The translations under genes were made by a program, and so were the position numbers. Source: Paenibacillus sp. (GTDB lineage: Bacteria > Bacillota > Bacilli > Paenibacillales > YIM-B00363). From it: a DNA stretch of 64,000 nt. The notes beneath the pieces are model-generated. The model was given only the letters and a program-made list of their open reading frames with translations. It did no database searches and was not told the origin of the DNA. The stretch spans positions 62,001-126,000 of the forward strand of contig NZ_DASQNA010000039.1 of assembly GCF_035645195.1 (NCBI RefSeq), read 5' to 3'. Position 1 is the first letter of the stretch, and each line of letters begins with the position of its first letter. This document shows, one piece after another, positions 26,868 through 35,809 of the stretch.

Positions 26868-27727
26868 ACCGTTCCATGATTAGTGCGTTCGTATCGATGC
26901 AGTCGATTCAGCAAAAACTGGATGTAATCTCCCACAACATCGCGAATGTCAACACGACCGGGTACAAGCGCCGCGAGGCGTCGTTCCAGGACATTTTGAC
27001 GAACGTGTATCAGCAGCCGCCCGGCTTCGCTCAGGCGGGCCGCTTGACGCCGCTCGGCTTCCCGCAAGGCTGGGGCGCGAAAATCGGCCAAGTCGAAATG
27101 AACCTCGCCCAGGCGGCGCTCATCTCGACGGGCGAGCCGCTCGATCTCGGCATCGAGGGCAACGGCTTGTTCGAAATCGAGCGGACGAGCGTCGACGCGG
27201 ACGGCAATCCGGAGATCGCGTGGACCCGGGACGGTTCGTTCCAATTGAGCTACGACCCGGCGGTTCCGGACATGATGTTGCTTACGACGAAACAAGGGGA
27301 GCGGGTGCGGGGCATCGACGACGGCCCGATTATGGTGCCGCCGAATTACTCGATCCGGATCGACGAGCAGGGCTTCGTGTACGGGACGAATCAAGCGAAC
27401 CCGGAAGCGGAGCCGGAAGCGTTCGGTCAGCTGAAGGTGCTCCGCACGCTTCGGCCGCAAGTGCTGATCAATCACGGCCAGAATCAGTTCGTGCTGCCTC
27501 CGGACGCGGCGGTGGACGGAATTTTAGAAGTGCTGGACCTTGCGACGAACAACGCGAACGAATCGACGAAGGTGGCCGTTCGCCAAGGCTTTCTCGAGCA
27601 GTCCAACGTCGATTTGACGGACGAAATGACAGAGCTCATGACCGTGCAGCGGGCGTACCAACTGAATGCTAGGGCGATTACGTCCAGCGATACGATGATG
27701 AGCTTAACGAATAACTTGCGCGCATAG
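26864..27727 (+). CDS. flhP: Flagellar basal-body rod protein FlhP
   Basis: This 287-residue axial flagellar protein is paralogous to FlhO. The N terminus contains [21 protein letters not shown], and the C terminus contains [20 protein letters not shown]. The start overlaps the flhO stop as ATGA, so the two are translationally coupled. It is needed with FlhO for rod completion in B. subtilis. Confidence 0.93.
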   Translation: MNRSMISAFVSMQSIQQKLDVISHNIANVNTTGYKRREASFQDILTNVYQQPPGFAQAGRLTPLGFPQGWGAKIGQVEMNLAQAALISTGEPLDLGIEGNGLFEIERTSVDADGNPEIAWTRDGSFQLSYDPAVPDMMLLTTKQGERVRGIDDGPIMVPPNYSIRIDEQGFVYGTNQANPEAEPEAFGQLKVLRTLRPQVLINHGQNQFVLPPDAAVDGILEVLDLATNNANESTKVAVRQGFLEQSNVDLTDEMTELMTVQRAYQLNARAITSSDTMMSLTNNLRA

Positions 27728-27751
27728 CGGCAAGTCCAAGGTGTGAAACGC

Positions 27752-27976
27752 ATGACGAACGGAAAGCAGTCGAAGCCGAAGCGAAAGCCGCTGCCGAAAG
27801 GCGCGCGGATCGCGCTCCGGCTCGTCAGACTCTCAATATTTCCCGTATTGCTGATTATCGGGGCATACATCGGGCTGCGGATCGGGTATGTAGAGTTCGG
27901 AGGCGGCAATCCGGCGGACGTGCTGAAATGGGAAACCTGGAAGCATATGATCGATCTCGTATTCGCAGAGCGCTAA
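27752..27976 (+). CDS. EpuA-like small membrane protein
   Basis: The 74-residue protein has a basic N terminus, one transmembrane helix (about residues 30-50) and the tail motif [13 protein letters not shown] followed by [12 protein letters not shown], which fits the EpuA family. Such proteins are often labelled a DNA-directed RNA polymerase beta subunit because the domain is fused or linked to rpoB elsewhere; nothing here supports polymerase activity. The ATG at 27752 has AAGGTG 8 bases upstream, better than the in-frame GTG at 27743. It lies between flhP and a terminator, so it probably belongs to the mbl-flhO-flhP transcript. Confidence 0.7.
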   Translation: MTNGKQSKPKRKPLPKGARIALRLVRLSIFPVLLIIGAYIGLRIGYVEFGGGNPADVLKWETWKHMIDLVFAER

Positions 27977-27987
27977 GCGCGTTTCTC

Positions 27988-28021
27988 ACTCCCTCCGGGG
28001 TTCTGGAGGGAGTTTTTTTTT
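27988..28021 (+). terminator. Intrinsic terminator of the mbl-flhO-flhP unit
   Basis: A 9-bp stem, ACTCCCTCC (27988-27996) / GGAGGGAGT (28005-28013), is followed by a run of T. Confidence 0.92.
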
Positions 28022-28035
28022 CCATTTCGGAACGG

Positions 28036-28041
28036 TATAAT
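28036..28041 (+). promoter_or_regulatory. Candidate -10 element for fabZ
   Basis: TATAAT (28036-28041) lies just after the upstream terminator. There is no good -35 at 17 bases, where only the T run is found. The distance to the fabZ start is about 130 bases. Confidence 0.4.
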
Positions 28042-28061
28042 GGTGGGGGCAAGGAAAGAAA

Positions 28062-28136
28062 AGGGCGCCAGCACGCCGCTTCAGGACGGTCTGGCGCCCT
28101 CTTATGTGAACCTTCGCCGCTGCAGACGAGCGAAGG
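28062..28136 (+). promoter_or_regulatory. Structured fabZ leader: two consecutive hairpins
   Basis: Hairpin 1 is a perfect 10-bp stem, AGGGCGCCAG (28062-28071) / CTGGCGCCCT (28091-28100). Hairpin 2 is CCTTCGC (28111-28117) / GCGAAGG (28130-28136). Neither is followed by a T run, so they look like leader RNA structure, not terminators. No known riboswitch class was recognised and no FapR-type operator was seen. Confidence 0.5.
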
Positions 28137-28170
28137 GACATTGGTTATTGTATCCGAAGGAGGATGGATT

Positions 28171-28599
28171 ATGCTCGACGCCAGACAAATTCAAGAGATC
28201 ATCCCGCATCGCCCGCCGTTTTTATTGGTGGACCGCATTTTGGAGGTCGAAGCGGGGACCCGCGCCGTCGGCCTCAAGAACGTTTCGATGAACGAGCCGT
28301 ATTTCGTCGGCCACTTCCCGCAGTTTCCGGTCATGCCCGGCGTACTGATCATCGAGGCGTTGGCGCAGGTCGGCACGGTGGCGCTGCTCAGCGTCGAAGA
28401 GAACAAGGACAAAATCGGCTTCTTCGCGGGTATCGATAACGCGAGATTTCGCGGCATGGTCGTTCCGGGCGATACGCTGCGCCTCGAAGTGCAAATCACG
28501 CGGTGGAAGGGCTCCATCGGCAAAGGAACGGGCGTCGCTACCGTCGACGGAAAGACGGTCGCCGAGGCCGAGCTGATGTTCTCGCTGCAAAAGGTATGA
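28171..28599 (+). CDS. fabZ: 3-hydroxyacyl-[acyl-carrier-protein] dehydratase FabZ
   Basis: The 142-residue hot-dog-fold enzyme dehydrates 3-hydroxyacyl-ACP in fatty-acid elongation. The catalytic pair is H48 (FVGHFP) and E62 (VLIIEALAQ). [13 protein letters not shown] near the N terminus is typical. The ATG at 28171 follows AAGGAGG, although the frame is open upstream. The gene stands alone between its structured leader and pgcA. In B. subtilis the orthologue ywpB also follows flhP. Confidence 0.95.
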   Translation: MLDARQIQEIIPHRPPFLLVDRILEVEAGTRAVGLKNVSMNEPYFVGHFPQFPVMPGVLIIEALAQVGTVALLSVEENKDKIGFFAGIDNARFRGMVVPGDTLRLEVQITRWKGSIGKGTGVATVDGKTVAEAELMFSLQKV

Positions 28600-28666
28600 C
28601 GGCAATCGCGTAAATCCGCAATTTGATTACATAGAAAATACCGTTAGAAAGGGAGAGGGGATTCTT

Positions 28667-30382
28667 ATGACCATTCGCAGCTTCGAAGAGGCTTATCAAC
28701 GGTGGTTGAACGACCCGAACATCGACGAGGCGACCAAAGAAGAGCTTCGGGGCCTGGAAGGGCAGACGAAGGAGATCGAGGATCGGTTTTATCGGGATCT
28801 CGAATTCGGCACGGGCGGACTTCGCGGCGTTATCGGCGCGGGCACGAACCGGATGAACCGATACACGGTGGCGAAAGCGACGCAAGGCTTGGCGCAGTAT
28901 GTGCGTTCCGTCGCCGGAGACAACGGCTCGGTCGCGATCGCTCACGATTCCCGGTTCATGTCTCCGGAATTCGCGCTCGAGGCGGCGCTCGTGCTGGCGG
29001 GCAACGGCGTGAAGGCGTACGTGTTCGAGGGGCTCCGCCCGACGCCGGAGCTGAGCTTCGCCGTGCGCAAGCTCGGCGCGACGGCGGGCATCGTCATTAC
29101 GGCGTCCCACAACCCGCCCGAATATAACGGTTACAAAGTGTACGGCTCTGACGGCGGCCAGCTCGTTCCCGAGACGGCGGAGCGAGTGATGGCGGAAATC
29201 GCCCGCGTCGCATCGTTCGACGACATCGCGCGCATGGAGCGCGGCGAGGCGGAAGCGGCCGGTCTGCTCGCGTGGATCGGCAAGGACATCGACGACGCCT
29301 ATATCAACGCGGTCGTCGGCGCGAGCCCGAACCCGGGGCTGGTCAAGGAGGCTGCGGCCGAAGGCGTGAAGGTGAGCGTCATTTACACCCCGCTGCATGG
29401 CGCCGGCAATGTGCCGGTGCGCGCGGCGCTCGCCGCGGCCGGCTTCGAGGACGTCGTCGTCGTGCCGGAGCAGGAGCTGCCGGATCCGCGCTTCTCGACG
29501 GTCAAGTCGCCGAACCCCGAGGAGCGGGAGGCGTTCGCGCTGGCGATCGCCATGGCGGAGAAGACGGGCGCGGAGCTGCTGCTCGGCACGGATCCGGACT
29601 GCGACCGGGTCGGCGCCGTCGTGAAAGACCGCAGCGGCGCGTACGTCGTGCTGAACGGCAACCAGACCGGCGCCGTGTTGACGGAGTACTTGCTCTCGAG
29701 CCTGACCGCCCGGAACGCGATGCCGCCGAATCCGGTCGTCATCAAGACGATCGTCACGAGCGAGCTCGGCGCCGTGGTCGCGCAGCATTACGGCGCGAAG
29801 GTGCTGAACACGCTCACCGGCTTCAAATACATCGGGGAGAAGATGACGCAGTTCGAGCGGACCGGCGAAGCGTCGTTCGTCTTCGGCTACGAAGAGAGCT
29901 ACGGCTATCTGGCGGGCAACTACGCGCGCGACAAAGACGCCGTCGTCGCTTCCCTGCTCGTGGCGGAAGCGGCCGTCTATTATAAGCGTCAGGGGTTGAC
30001 GCTGTACGACGTGCTGGAGAAGCTGTACGAGCGCCATGGGCACTATTTGGAGAGCTTGCAGTCGCGCACGTTGAAAGGGAAAGACGGCCTCGAAAAAATG
30101 CGCGCCTTGATGGACGATTGGCGGGCGAATCCGCCGGCCGACGCCGCCGGCCTCGCCGTGACGCAGCGGCTCGACTATTTGGAGGACGTGCACGGGCTGC
30201 CGCTGGAGAACGTGCTGAAATATATTTTGGAGGACGGCTCGTGGTTCTGCCTGCGTCCGTCCGGCACCGAGCCGAAGATCAAGATGTACTTTGCGGTGCG
30301 AGGCGAAAGCGCGGAAGACGCCCGCGCGAAGCTTGACGCGGTGACCGGCGCCGTCATGTCCCGAGTGGACGCGGCGGTGTAA
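28667..30382 (+). CDS. pgcA: Phosphoglucomutase/phosphomannomutase (phospho-sugar mutase)
   Basis: This 571-residue four-domain phosphohexomutase interconverts glucose-1-P and glucose-6-P (or mannose analogues), feeding UDP-sugar and polymer synthesis. The phosphoserine is S147 in TASHNPPEYNG. The metal loop is GTDPDCDRVGAV, the sugar-binding loop GYEESYGYLAGN, and the phosphate-binding loop RPSGTEPKIKMYF. GGGAGAGGGG precedes the ATG. Its position next to wall-polymer genes suggests precursor supply; the symbol is by similarity to B. subtilis pgcA. Confidence 0.9.
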   Translation: MTIRSFEEAYQRWLNDPNIDEATKEELRGLEGQTKEIEDRFYRDLEFGTGGLRGVIGAGTNRMNRYTVAKATQGLAQYVRSVAGDNGSVAIAHDSRFMSPEFALEAALVLAGNGVKAYVFEGLRPTPELSFAVRKLGATAGIVITASHNPPEYNGYKVYGSDGGQLVPETAERVMAEIARVASFDDIARMERGEAEAAGLLAWIGKDIDDAYINAVVGASPNPGLVKEAAAEGVKVSVIYTPLHGAGNVPVRAALAAAGFEDVVVVPEQELPDPRFSTVKSPNPEEREAFALAIAMAEKTGAELLLGTDPDCDRVGAVVKDRSGAYVVLNGNQTGAVLTEYLLSSLTARNAMPPNPVVIKTIVTSELGAVVAQHYGAKVLNTLTGFKYIGEKMTQFERTGEASFVFGYEESYGYLAGNYARDKDAVVASLLVAEAAVYYKRQGLTLYDVLEKLYERHGHYLESLQSRTLKGKDGLEKMRALMDDWRANPPADAAGLAVTQRLDYLEDVHGLPLENVLKYILEDGSWFCLRPSGTEPKIKMYFAVRGESAEDARAKLDAVTGAVMSRVDAAV

Positions 30383-30421
30383 CGATTCGCCGACCATTAC
30401 GCGTATTGAGGAGTGTTCGAT

Positions 30422-32449
30422 TTGCTGTCTTTGTTTGAAAAATGGGGGCGCGGCGCGAAGCTGGCGCTGTGGACGCTGGCGATCGCCGGCGTCCTCGCGT
30501 CGATTCCGTTCGCCTTCGTCCGCCATGGCGTAGAGCAGACGGCCGACCGCGTCGAATTCGTGTTCGATTACCGGGACCTGCTCGAGGTCGCGTCGTATCG
30601 AAGCAAGCCTTCGGAATATACGCTCGAGCGGCTCTTGGAACTGAAGGCGGCCGGCGTACATTCGATGGCGGTGTACGAGAGCACGCTCCGCGAGCTCGAG
30701 CTGAGCGGGCGCGTGCAGACGCTCTCGTCCGCGGAAGCGGCGATGCTCACCGAATTCCGCCTGGCCGCCAACGAGAAGAGCACGTACGTGCTCTTCCTCG
30801 GCGAGGCGTCGCAGGAGATCATTCGGCCGATCGTCGAAGGCGCGTTCGAACGGCTAGGGGTCGATATCGCGCCGTGGAGCTACGGCGATATTCCCGGCAT
30901 CGAAATTTCGATGCCGAAGGACGAGGCGATGCTGCAGGCGCTCGATCCCGACCCGATTACAATGTCCGAGCTGCAGGCGCTCGGTTTTCATCTCGTCGTT
31001 CGACTGAGCGATCAATGGCAGCCGTTCGACGCGGCTCGCATGGACGAGCTGCTGGCCCGCCTCGCGGCGCACGGCGTGACGCGCATCGTCTTCGAGGGCG
31101 GTTCGGTCACGGGCGCGACGGACGACCCGGAGCTGAAGTCGCTGACCGCTATGGCGGAGCTGATGAACAAGTACGGCATCGGACTGGCCACGATCGAAAT
31201 GGCGAAGCCGCAAGTCGGGCTCGGCAAGCTGGCGCATTTGACGAATTACAACGTCGTCCGGCTGCATTCGCTGCCGGCGAACATGTCGTCCATGGCGCCG
31301 GAAGATTTGGCGGATCGGTTCGCGCTTGCGGCGCAGGACCGCAACATCCGCATGATCTTTTTGAATACGGCCGCCTCCTTGGACACTTCGCTCGGAATTC
31401 GGAAGGACACGGTTGGCAATTTGGTCAAAAGTCTGGAAGGCGAGAACGGCGCGCTGGCACGCATTCGCGATAACGGCTTCACGCTGGGCGCTGCCGAGCC
31501 GTTCCGTGCGGACGCGGGACTCCCCGGCGCCGTTTCTATGGCGCTGAAGGCGATGATCGTGCTCGGCGCGGTCGCGCTGATCGCGCTGCTGATCGGCGCC
31601 TTCTTTCCGCTGCTGCTGCTGCCGGCATTCGCCGTCGGCCTCGTCGGCTCCGCCGGACTGCTCGTTCTGTCGACGACGCTATTGTCGCAGGGCCTCGCCC
31701 TCGGCGTCGGCATCGCGTCGGCGACGCTTGCGACGCTGTACGCCGTCCGGCGGGCCGCGGAAAGCGGCGAGCGCGGGGACAAGCCCGTCGCGCTGGCCGT
31801 TAAGCTGCTGGCGGGCGCGTCGGCGATCTCGTTCATCGGCATCGCCTACATCGTCGGATTGCTCGATCATATTACTTATTTGTATGTGCTGCGCCAATAC
31901 CGCGGCGTCAGCCTGCTTCATCTGGCTCCGATCGCGTTCGCGTTCGCTTACGTCTGCTTCTTCCATGGGGAGACAAGCCTTCGCGGCGTGCTGCGCCGGG
32001 TGCGGTCGTTCCTCATGCTGAACGTCACGGTGCTTTGGGTCGCTGCGGCGGCCGTCGCCGGAGCCGCGGTGATGTACTATTTGTCCCGCACGGGCAATGC
32101 CGGGACGACGACCGGATTGGAGCGGGCGTTCCGAGACGCGCTTCAGGATGCGCTCGGCGTCCGGCCGCGCACGAAAGAATTCTTGTTCGCGCATCCGATC
32201 TTCGTATTAGGCGTGTATTTGGCGGCTTCCGCGCGCAAACGACTGGGCATGGCGCTAATCGCGCTCGGCTCCATCGGGCAGCTGTCGATGGTCGATACGT
32301 TCGCGCATCTGCACACGCCGCTGACCATCTCGCTCATTCGCGTCGGGTACGGATTGTTGTTCGGCCTGCTGATCGGGCTCGTCTTGATCGCGGTATGGAA
32401 GCTGTTTGAGAAAGGATGGGCACGATGGGGCAGCGCGTTAAAACCATAG
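30422..32449 (+). CDS. DUF5693 family polytopic membrane protein
   Basis: The 675-residue protein has one N-terminal transmembrane helix, then a large soluble domain of about 350 residues (about residues 35-385) whose alternating strand/helix pattern resembles a TIM barrel, and then about nine transmembrane helices at the C terminus. It matches DUF5693 proteins, found next to csaB in related genomes. The TTG at 30422 is chosen because GAGGAG (30408-30413) lies 8 bases upstream; the GTG at 30413 overlaps that ribosome binding site. Its 3' end overlaps csaB. A role in export or modification of the pyruvylated wall polymer is inference. Confidence 0.75.
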   Translation: MLSLFEKWGRGAKLALWTLAIAGVLASIPFAFVRHGVEQTADRVEFVFDYRDLLEVASYRSKPSEYTLERLLELKAAGVHSMAVYESTLRELELSGRVQTLSSAEAAMLTEFRLAANEKSTYVLFLGEASQEIIRPIVEGAFERLGVDIAPWSYGDIPGIEISMPKDEAMLQALDPDPITMSELQALGFHLVVRLSDQWQPFDAARMDELLARLAAHGVTRIVFEGGSVTGATDDPELKSLTAMAELMNKYGIGLATIEMAKPQVGLGKLAHLTNYNVVRLHSLPANMSSMAPEDLADRFALAAQDRNIRMIFLNTAASLDTSLGIRKDTVGNLVKSLEGENGALARIRDNGFTLGAAEPFRADAGLPGAVSMALKAMIVLGAVALIALLIGAFFPLLLLPAFAVGLVGSAGLLVLSTTLLSQGLALGVGIASATLATLYAVRRAAESGERGDKPVALAVKLLAGASAISFIGIAYIVGLLDHITYLYVLRQYRGVSLLHLAPIAFAFAYVCFFHGETSLRGVLRRVRSFLMLNVTVLWVAAAAVAGAAVMYYLSRTGNAGTTTGLERAFRDALQDALGVRPRTKEFLFAHPIFVLGVYLAASARKRLGMALIALGSIGQLSMVDTFAHLHTPLTISLIRVGYGLLFGLLIGLVLIAVWKLFEKGWARWGSALKP

Positions 32450-33546
32450 CGGTTTCCGGATATTACGGGTTCCGCAACAGCGGGGACGAAGCGGTGCTCC
32501 ACGCGATCGTGACGGCGCTGCGGCACGAAGCTCGCGAGGCCGGCGTCGAGGCGCGCATCGTCGTGCTGTCGGGCGCGCCGGAAGAGACGAGCCGCCTGCA
32601 CGGAGTCGAAGCGGTGCACCGGATGCGCCCGTTCGCGCTGCTCGGCGCCCTTCGGCGCGCCGATGCGCTGATCAGCGGAGGCGGCAGCCTGCTGCAGGAC
32701 GTGACGAGCGCGAAGTCCATGCTGTATTACTTAGGCGTTCTGCGCCTGGCCCGCTGGCTCCGCGTACCTACCTATATTTACGCCCAAGGCGTCGGCCCGA
32801 TCCGCGACCGCGGCCGGTTCGGCCCGATGGTCCGCGCCGCCTTCGACGCCTGCCGGTATATTTCCGTTCGGGACGAAGAGTCGAAGGAACTCGTCGCTTC
32901 GTTCGGCGTCGCGCCGGCGCGCATCGACGTCGTGCCGGATCCGGTGATGGGGATGGGCTTGGCGCTTGAACGGCGCCCTGCGTCCCCCGGCGAGGAACCG
33001 CGCATCGGCTTATCGCTTCGATATTGGCGGGACGACCGCCGGGAGCTCGCGGCCGTCGCCGAAGGGCTCGCGGCCGTGCTGCGGGCGCGGCCCGACGTGC
33101 GCGTCGCGCTGCTGCCGTTCCATCTGCCGTCGGACAAGCAGGCCTCCGAGGAGACGGCGGCGAAGCTGGCCGCCCTCGGCGTCCCCCGGGATCGGCTGGA
33201 ACTCCACCCCGGCACCGAACATCCGAGCGACATGCTTCGAGAGGTCGCCGCTTGCGACGCGCTGATCGGCATGCGGCTTCATTCGCTGATCTACGCCGCC
33301 ACCGCCGGCGTGCCGCCGATCGCCGTATCGTACGATCCGAAGATCGATCAATTCATGAAGCGGCTCGGCGAACGGCCGGTCGGCGACACCGAGACGCTCG
33401 ATCCGGCGGCGCTCGCGGATGCGGTTTTACGAACGCTGGAACAAGGGAAAACTGCTTGGAACGAGGAAAAGCGGGACGCGATCGAAACGATGCAGCAAGA
33501 TTCCCGAAAACCGGCGCAACAAATTTTCAGCGAAATGCGTATATAA
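32425..33546 (+). CDS. csaB: Polysaccharide pyruvyl transferase CsaB
   Basis: The 373-residue enzyme adds ketal-pyruvate to secondary cell-wall polymer sugars; SLH domains require that group to bind the wall. The N-terminal motif SGYYGFRNSGDEAVL and the C-terminal ACDALIGMRLHSLIYAATAGV followed by AVSYDPKI are family hallmarks. The ATG at 32425 has AAAGGA 8 bases upstream; an ATG at 32416 is too close to it. It overlaps DUF5693 by 25 bases, which implies coupling. Four SLH proteins in this window are its likely beneficiaries. Confidence 0.93.
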   Translation: MGQRVKTIAVSGYYGFRNSGDEAVLHAIVTALRHEAREAGVEARIVVLSGAPEETSRLHGVEAVHRMRPFALLGALRRADALISGGGSLLQDVTSAKSMLYYLGVLRLARWLRVPTYIYAQGVGPIRDRGRFGPMVRAAFDACRYISVRDEESKELVASFGVAPARIDVVPDPVMGMGLALERRPASPGEEPRIGLSLRYWRDDRRELAAVAEGLAAVLRARPDVRVALLPFHLPSDKQASEETAAKLAALGVPRDRLELHPGTEHPSDMLREVAACDALIGMRLHSLIYAATAGVPPIAVSYDPKIDQFMKRLGERPVGDTETLDPAALADAVLRTLEQGKTAWNEEKRDAIETMQQDSRKPAQQIFSEMRI

Positions 33547-33558
33547 GGTTGGTCTAAT

Positions 33559-34311
33559 ATGGAAAACAGAGCAGCGAAAGCGAAATTGGAGACGGTCACG
33601 CTCTTCGGGGTCGACGTCTCGAAAATGGGAATGCGGGAAACGGTCGCTTACCTGGCGGACGCGGTGCGCGAGCGGCGCGTCACCCAAGTGGTGACGGCGA
33701 ACCCGATCATGTTCATGACGGGCTTCGAGGACGAGAGCTTCATGCGCATGCTGCGGCAGGCGGACCTCGTCGTGCCGGACGGAGCGGGTCTCGTATGGGC
33801 GGCCGCCCGTCTCGGGAAGCCGGTGAAGGAGCGCGTCGCCGGGTACGATCTCGTGCAGGAGCTGTTCCGAGTCGGCAGCGAGGAACGCTGGAGCGTCTAT
33901 TTGCTGGGCACGACGCAGGAGACGATCGAGGCGGCTCGCGATAAAATCTTGAGCGAGTATCCCGGACTGCGCGTCGTCGGGTGCCGCAACGGATTTTTCG
34001 GTCCGGCGGAGGATGACGAAGTCGTCAAGGACATCGCCGACGCGGCTCCCGATCTGCTGTTGGTCGGGCGGTCCGTGCACACGCAGGATCCTTGGATCGG
34101 CAAATACCGCGATCGGTTGGGCGTCCCCGTCATGATCGGCGTAGGCGGCAGCTTCGACGTCATGTCGGGCAGGCTGAAACGGGCGCCGGGTTGGATGCAG
34201 CGGGCGAAGCTGGAATGGTTGTACAGGCTTCTGCAGGAACCGACTCGATGGAGGCGCATGCTGGTTTTGCCGAAATTCGCAGTAAAAGTGATGCTTCGCG
34301 GCGAAAAGTAA
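33559..34311 (+). CDS. tagA: WecG/TagA/CpsF family glycosyltransferase
   Basis: This 250-residue GT26-family enzyme usually adds N-acetylmannosamine to undecaprenyl-linked GlcNAc in wall polymer synthesis. The family motifs TANPIMF, PDGAGLVWAA and GVGGSFDVMSG are present, as is the C-terminal LEWLYRLLQEPTRWRR. The loop usually reading PKQE-x-W is SVHTQDPWI here. It lies 12 bases after csaB with a weak AAGG ribosome binding site, so it may depend on read-through or coupling. The sugar specificity is inferred. Confidence 0.88.
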   Translation: MENRAAKAKLETVTLFGVDVSKMGMRETVAYLADAVRERRVTQVVTANPIMFMTGFEDESFMRMLRQADLVVPDGAGLVWAAARLGKPVKERVAGYDLVQELFRVGSEERWSVYLLGTTQETIEAARDKILSEYPGLRVVGCRNGFFGPAEDDEVVKDIADAAPDLLLVGRSVHTQDPWIGKYRDRLGVPVMIGVGGSFDVMSGRLKRAPGWMQRAKLEWLYRLLQEPTRWRRMLVLPKFAVKVMLRGEK

Positions 34312-34417
34312 CGTATGCGTCGTTTTCTGATCGGGTACGTTATGAAAACGAACTGAAAACGGCGCAAACCGGTGAAAACCGCCTTTTCTCGCGCTAGTAA
34401 ACGGAAATCGGCAGGAG

Positions 34418-34423
34418 TATAAT
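34418..34423 (+). promoter_or_regulatory. Candidate -10 element for tagO
   Basis: TATAAT (34418-34423) lies 40 bases upstream of the tagO ATG. The -35 at 17-18 bases is poor (TAGTAA), so strength is uncertain. Confidence 0.35.
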
Positions 34424-34462
34424 GGGCAATGTCAGCTTTCAAAGGGGTGGAAGGGAACAGAA

Positions 34463-35533
34463 ATGGACTACGCATATTTGCTCGGGTTTGCCGCGGCGCT
34501 ATTAGCGGCGCTGGCGTTCACGCCGCTCGTCAAACGATTCGCCTTCAAGGTAGGCGCCGTCGACGCGCCGAACCAGCGGAAGGTACATACGCGGATCATG
34601 CCGCGTCTCGGCGGTCTCGCGATTTATTTGGCGTTTATGGTCGCTCTGCTTGTCGTGCTGCCGCTCGTCAGCGGCGAGAAATCGCATGTCATTTGGGGCC
34701 TTCTGCTCGGAGGGACGATCGTAACGATCGTAGGCGCGCTGGACGACCGGTTCGATTTGTCGCCGAAGGTGAAGCTGCTCGGCCAAATCGCCGCAGCGGG
34801 CGTCGTCGTATCGTTCGGCGTGAAGGTCGATTTCGTCAACCTGCCGTTCGGCGACGGGGCGAATATGGGTTGGCTTGCGATCCCGATTACGATTTTCTGG
34901 ATCGTCGGCGTGACGAACGCGATCAATTTGATCGACGGCTTGGACGGCCTCGCGGCGGGCGTATCCGCCATCGCGACGGGCACGATCTTCGTGCTGGCGC
35001 TGCTGATGAACAACGTGACGGTCGCGGCGCTTAGCGCAGTGCTGCTCGGGAGCATTCTCGGCTTCCTATTCTTTAACTTCCATCCGGCGAAAATTTTCAT
35101 GGGCGACTCCGGCGCGCTGTTCCTCGGCTTTACGCTAGCGTCCTTGTCGGTGCTCGGCTTTAAGCAGGCCACGCTCGTTTCCTTCGTCGTGCCGATCTTT
35201 ATTCTCGGCGTACCGCTGTCGGATACGTTCTTCGCGATCGTGCGCCGCGCGGTCAACAAGCAGCCGATTTCGGCCGCGGACAAAAATCACCTGCATCATT
35301 GCCTGTTGCAGCTCGGCCTCGGCCACCGCAATTCGGTGCTGGCCATTTACGGCATCGCGGCCATGTTCGCGCTCAGCGCCATTTTGCTGTCGACGGTCGC
35401 GCAGTGGGTCGCATTAATCGTCATCGCGGTCACGCTGCTCGTGCTGCAGATCGGTGCGGAACTGATCGGCATCGTTCACAAAACGCGCCGTCCGATCATC
35501 CATCTCGTGCAGCGTCTGTTATCCTTAAAATAA
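34463..35533 (+). CDS. tagO: Undecaprenyl-phosphate N-acetylglucosaminyl 1-phosphate transferase
   Basis: The 356-residue MraY/WecA-family membrane enzyme links GlcNAc-1-P to undecaprenyl phosphate, the first step in teichoic acid and secondary wall polymer synthesis. About ten helices are present. Catalytic loops include the DDRFDLSP aspartates, NAINLIDGLDGLAAG and FMGDSGALFLGFTLA, and the HLHHCLLQLG histidine loop. The start follows GGAAGGGAACAG. A terminator follows. It lies after csaB and the TagA-like gene, so one polymer pathway is clustered here. Confidence 0.93.
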   Translation: MDYAYLLGFAAALLAALAFTPLVKRFAFKVGAVDAPNQRKVHTRIMPRLGGLAIYLAFMVALLVVLPLVSGEKSHVIWGLLLGGTIVTIVGALDDRFDLSPKVKLLGQIAAAGVVVSFGVKVDFVNLPFGDGANMGWLAIPITIFWIVGVTNAINLIDGLDGLAAGVSAIATGTIFVLALLMNNVTVAALSAVLLGSILGFLFFNFHPAKIFMGDSGALFLGFTLASLSVLGFKQATLVSFVVPIFILGVPLSDTFFAIVRRAVNKQPISAADKNHLHHCLLQLGLGHRNSVLAIYGIAAMFALSAILLSTVAQWVALIVIAVTLLVLQIGAELIGIVHKTRRPIIHLVQRLLSLK

Positions 35534-35546
35534 GTTTTATATTCGA

Positions 35547-35575
35547 AACGCTCGCCATTTCAGGCGGGCGTTTTT
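35547..35575 (+). terminator. Intrinsic terminator after tagO
   Basis: A 10-bp stem with one G-U pair, AACGCTCGCC (35547-35556) / GGCGGGCGTT (35563-35572), ends in a T run. Confidence 0.88.
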
Positions 35576-35654
35576 GTCGTTTTTACAGCGTTATCGAGGG
35601 AGGGTCCCTTTTTTTGGCTGTCCGTGTTTATTAAGTTTGGACACCCGTTTGCCG

Positions 35655-35670
35655 ATATATTGGAATATAT
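35655..35670. promoter_or_regulatory. Perfect AT palindrome upstream of the SLH protein gene
   Basis: ATATATT-GG-AATATAT (35655-35670) is a perfect 7-bp inverted repeat with a 2-base centre, in the 276-bp gap between tagO and the SLH gene. Its shape and placement suit an operator, but no regulator is identified and no clear promoter could be assigned around it. Confidence 0.3.
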
Positions 35671-35809
35671 GAAACTTTATGCACTGATCGCGACACTATC
35701 TTTGTAGGAAAGCCGCCAGGTGCCGAACGAAAGGGGAGCTACCGAACGACCGAGGCAGGCGAAGAACGAACGACATAAAGCGATTTAAGCATTCGAAGGA
35801 GGAATTGGT

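Noticed and set aside
27752-27976. Naming this gene an RNA polymerase beta subunit
   Set aside because: It is a 74-residue single-span EpuA-like protein; the polymerase label is a propagated annotation without support here.
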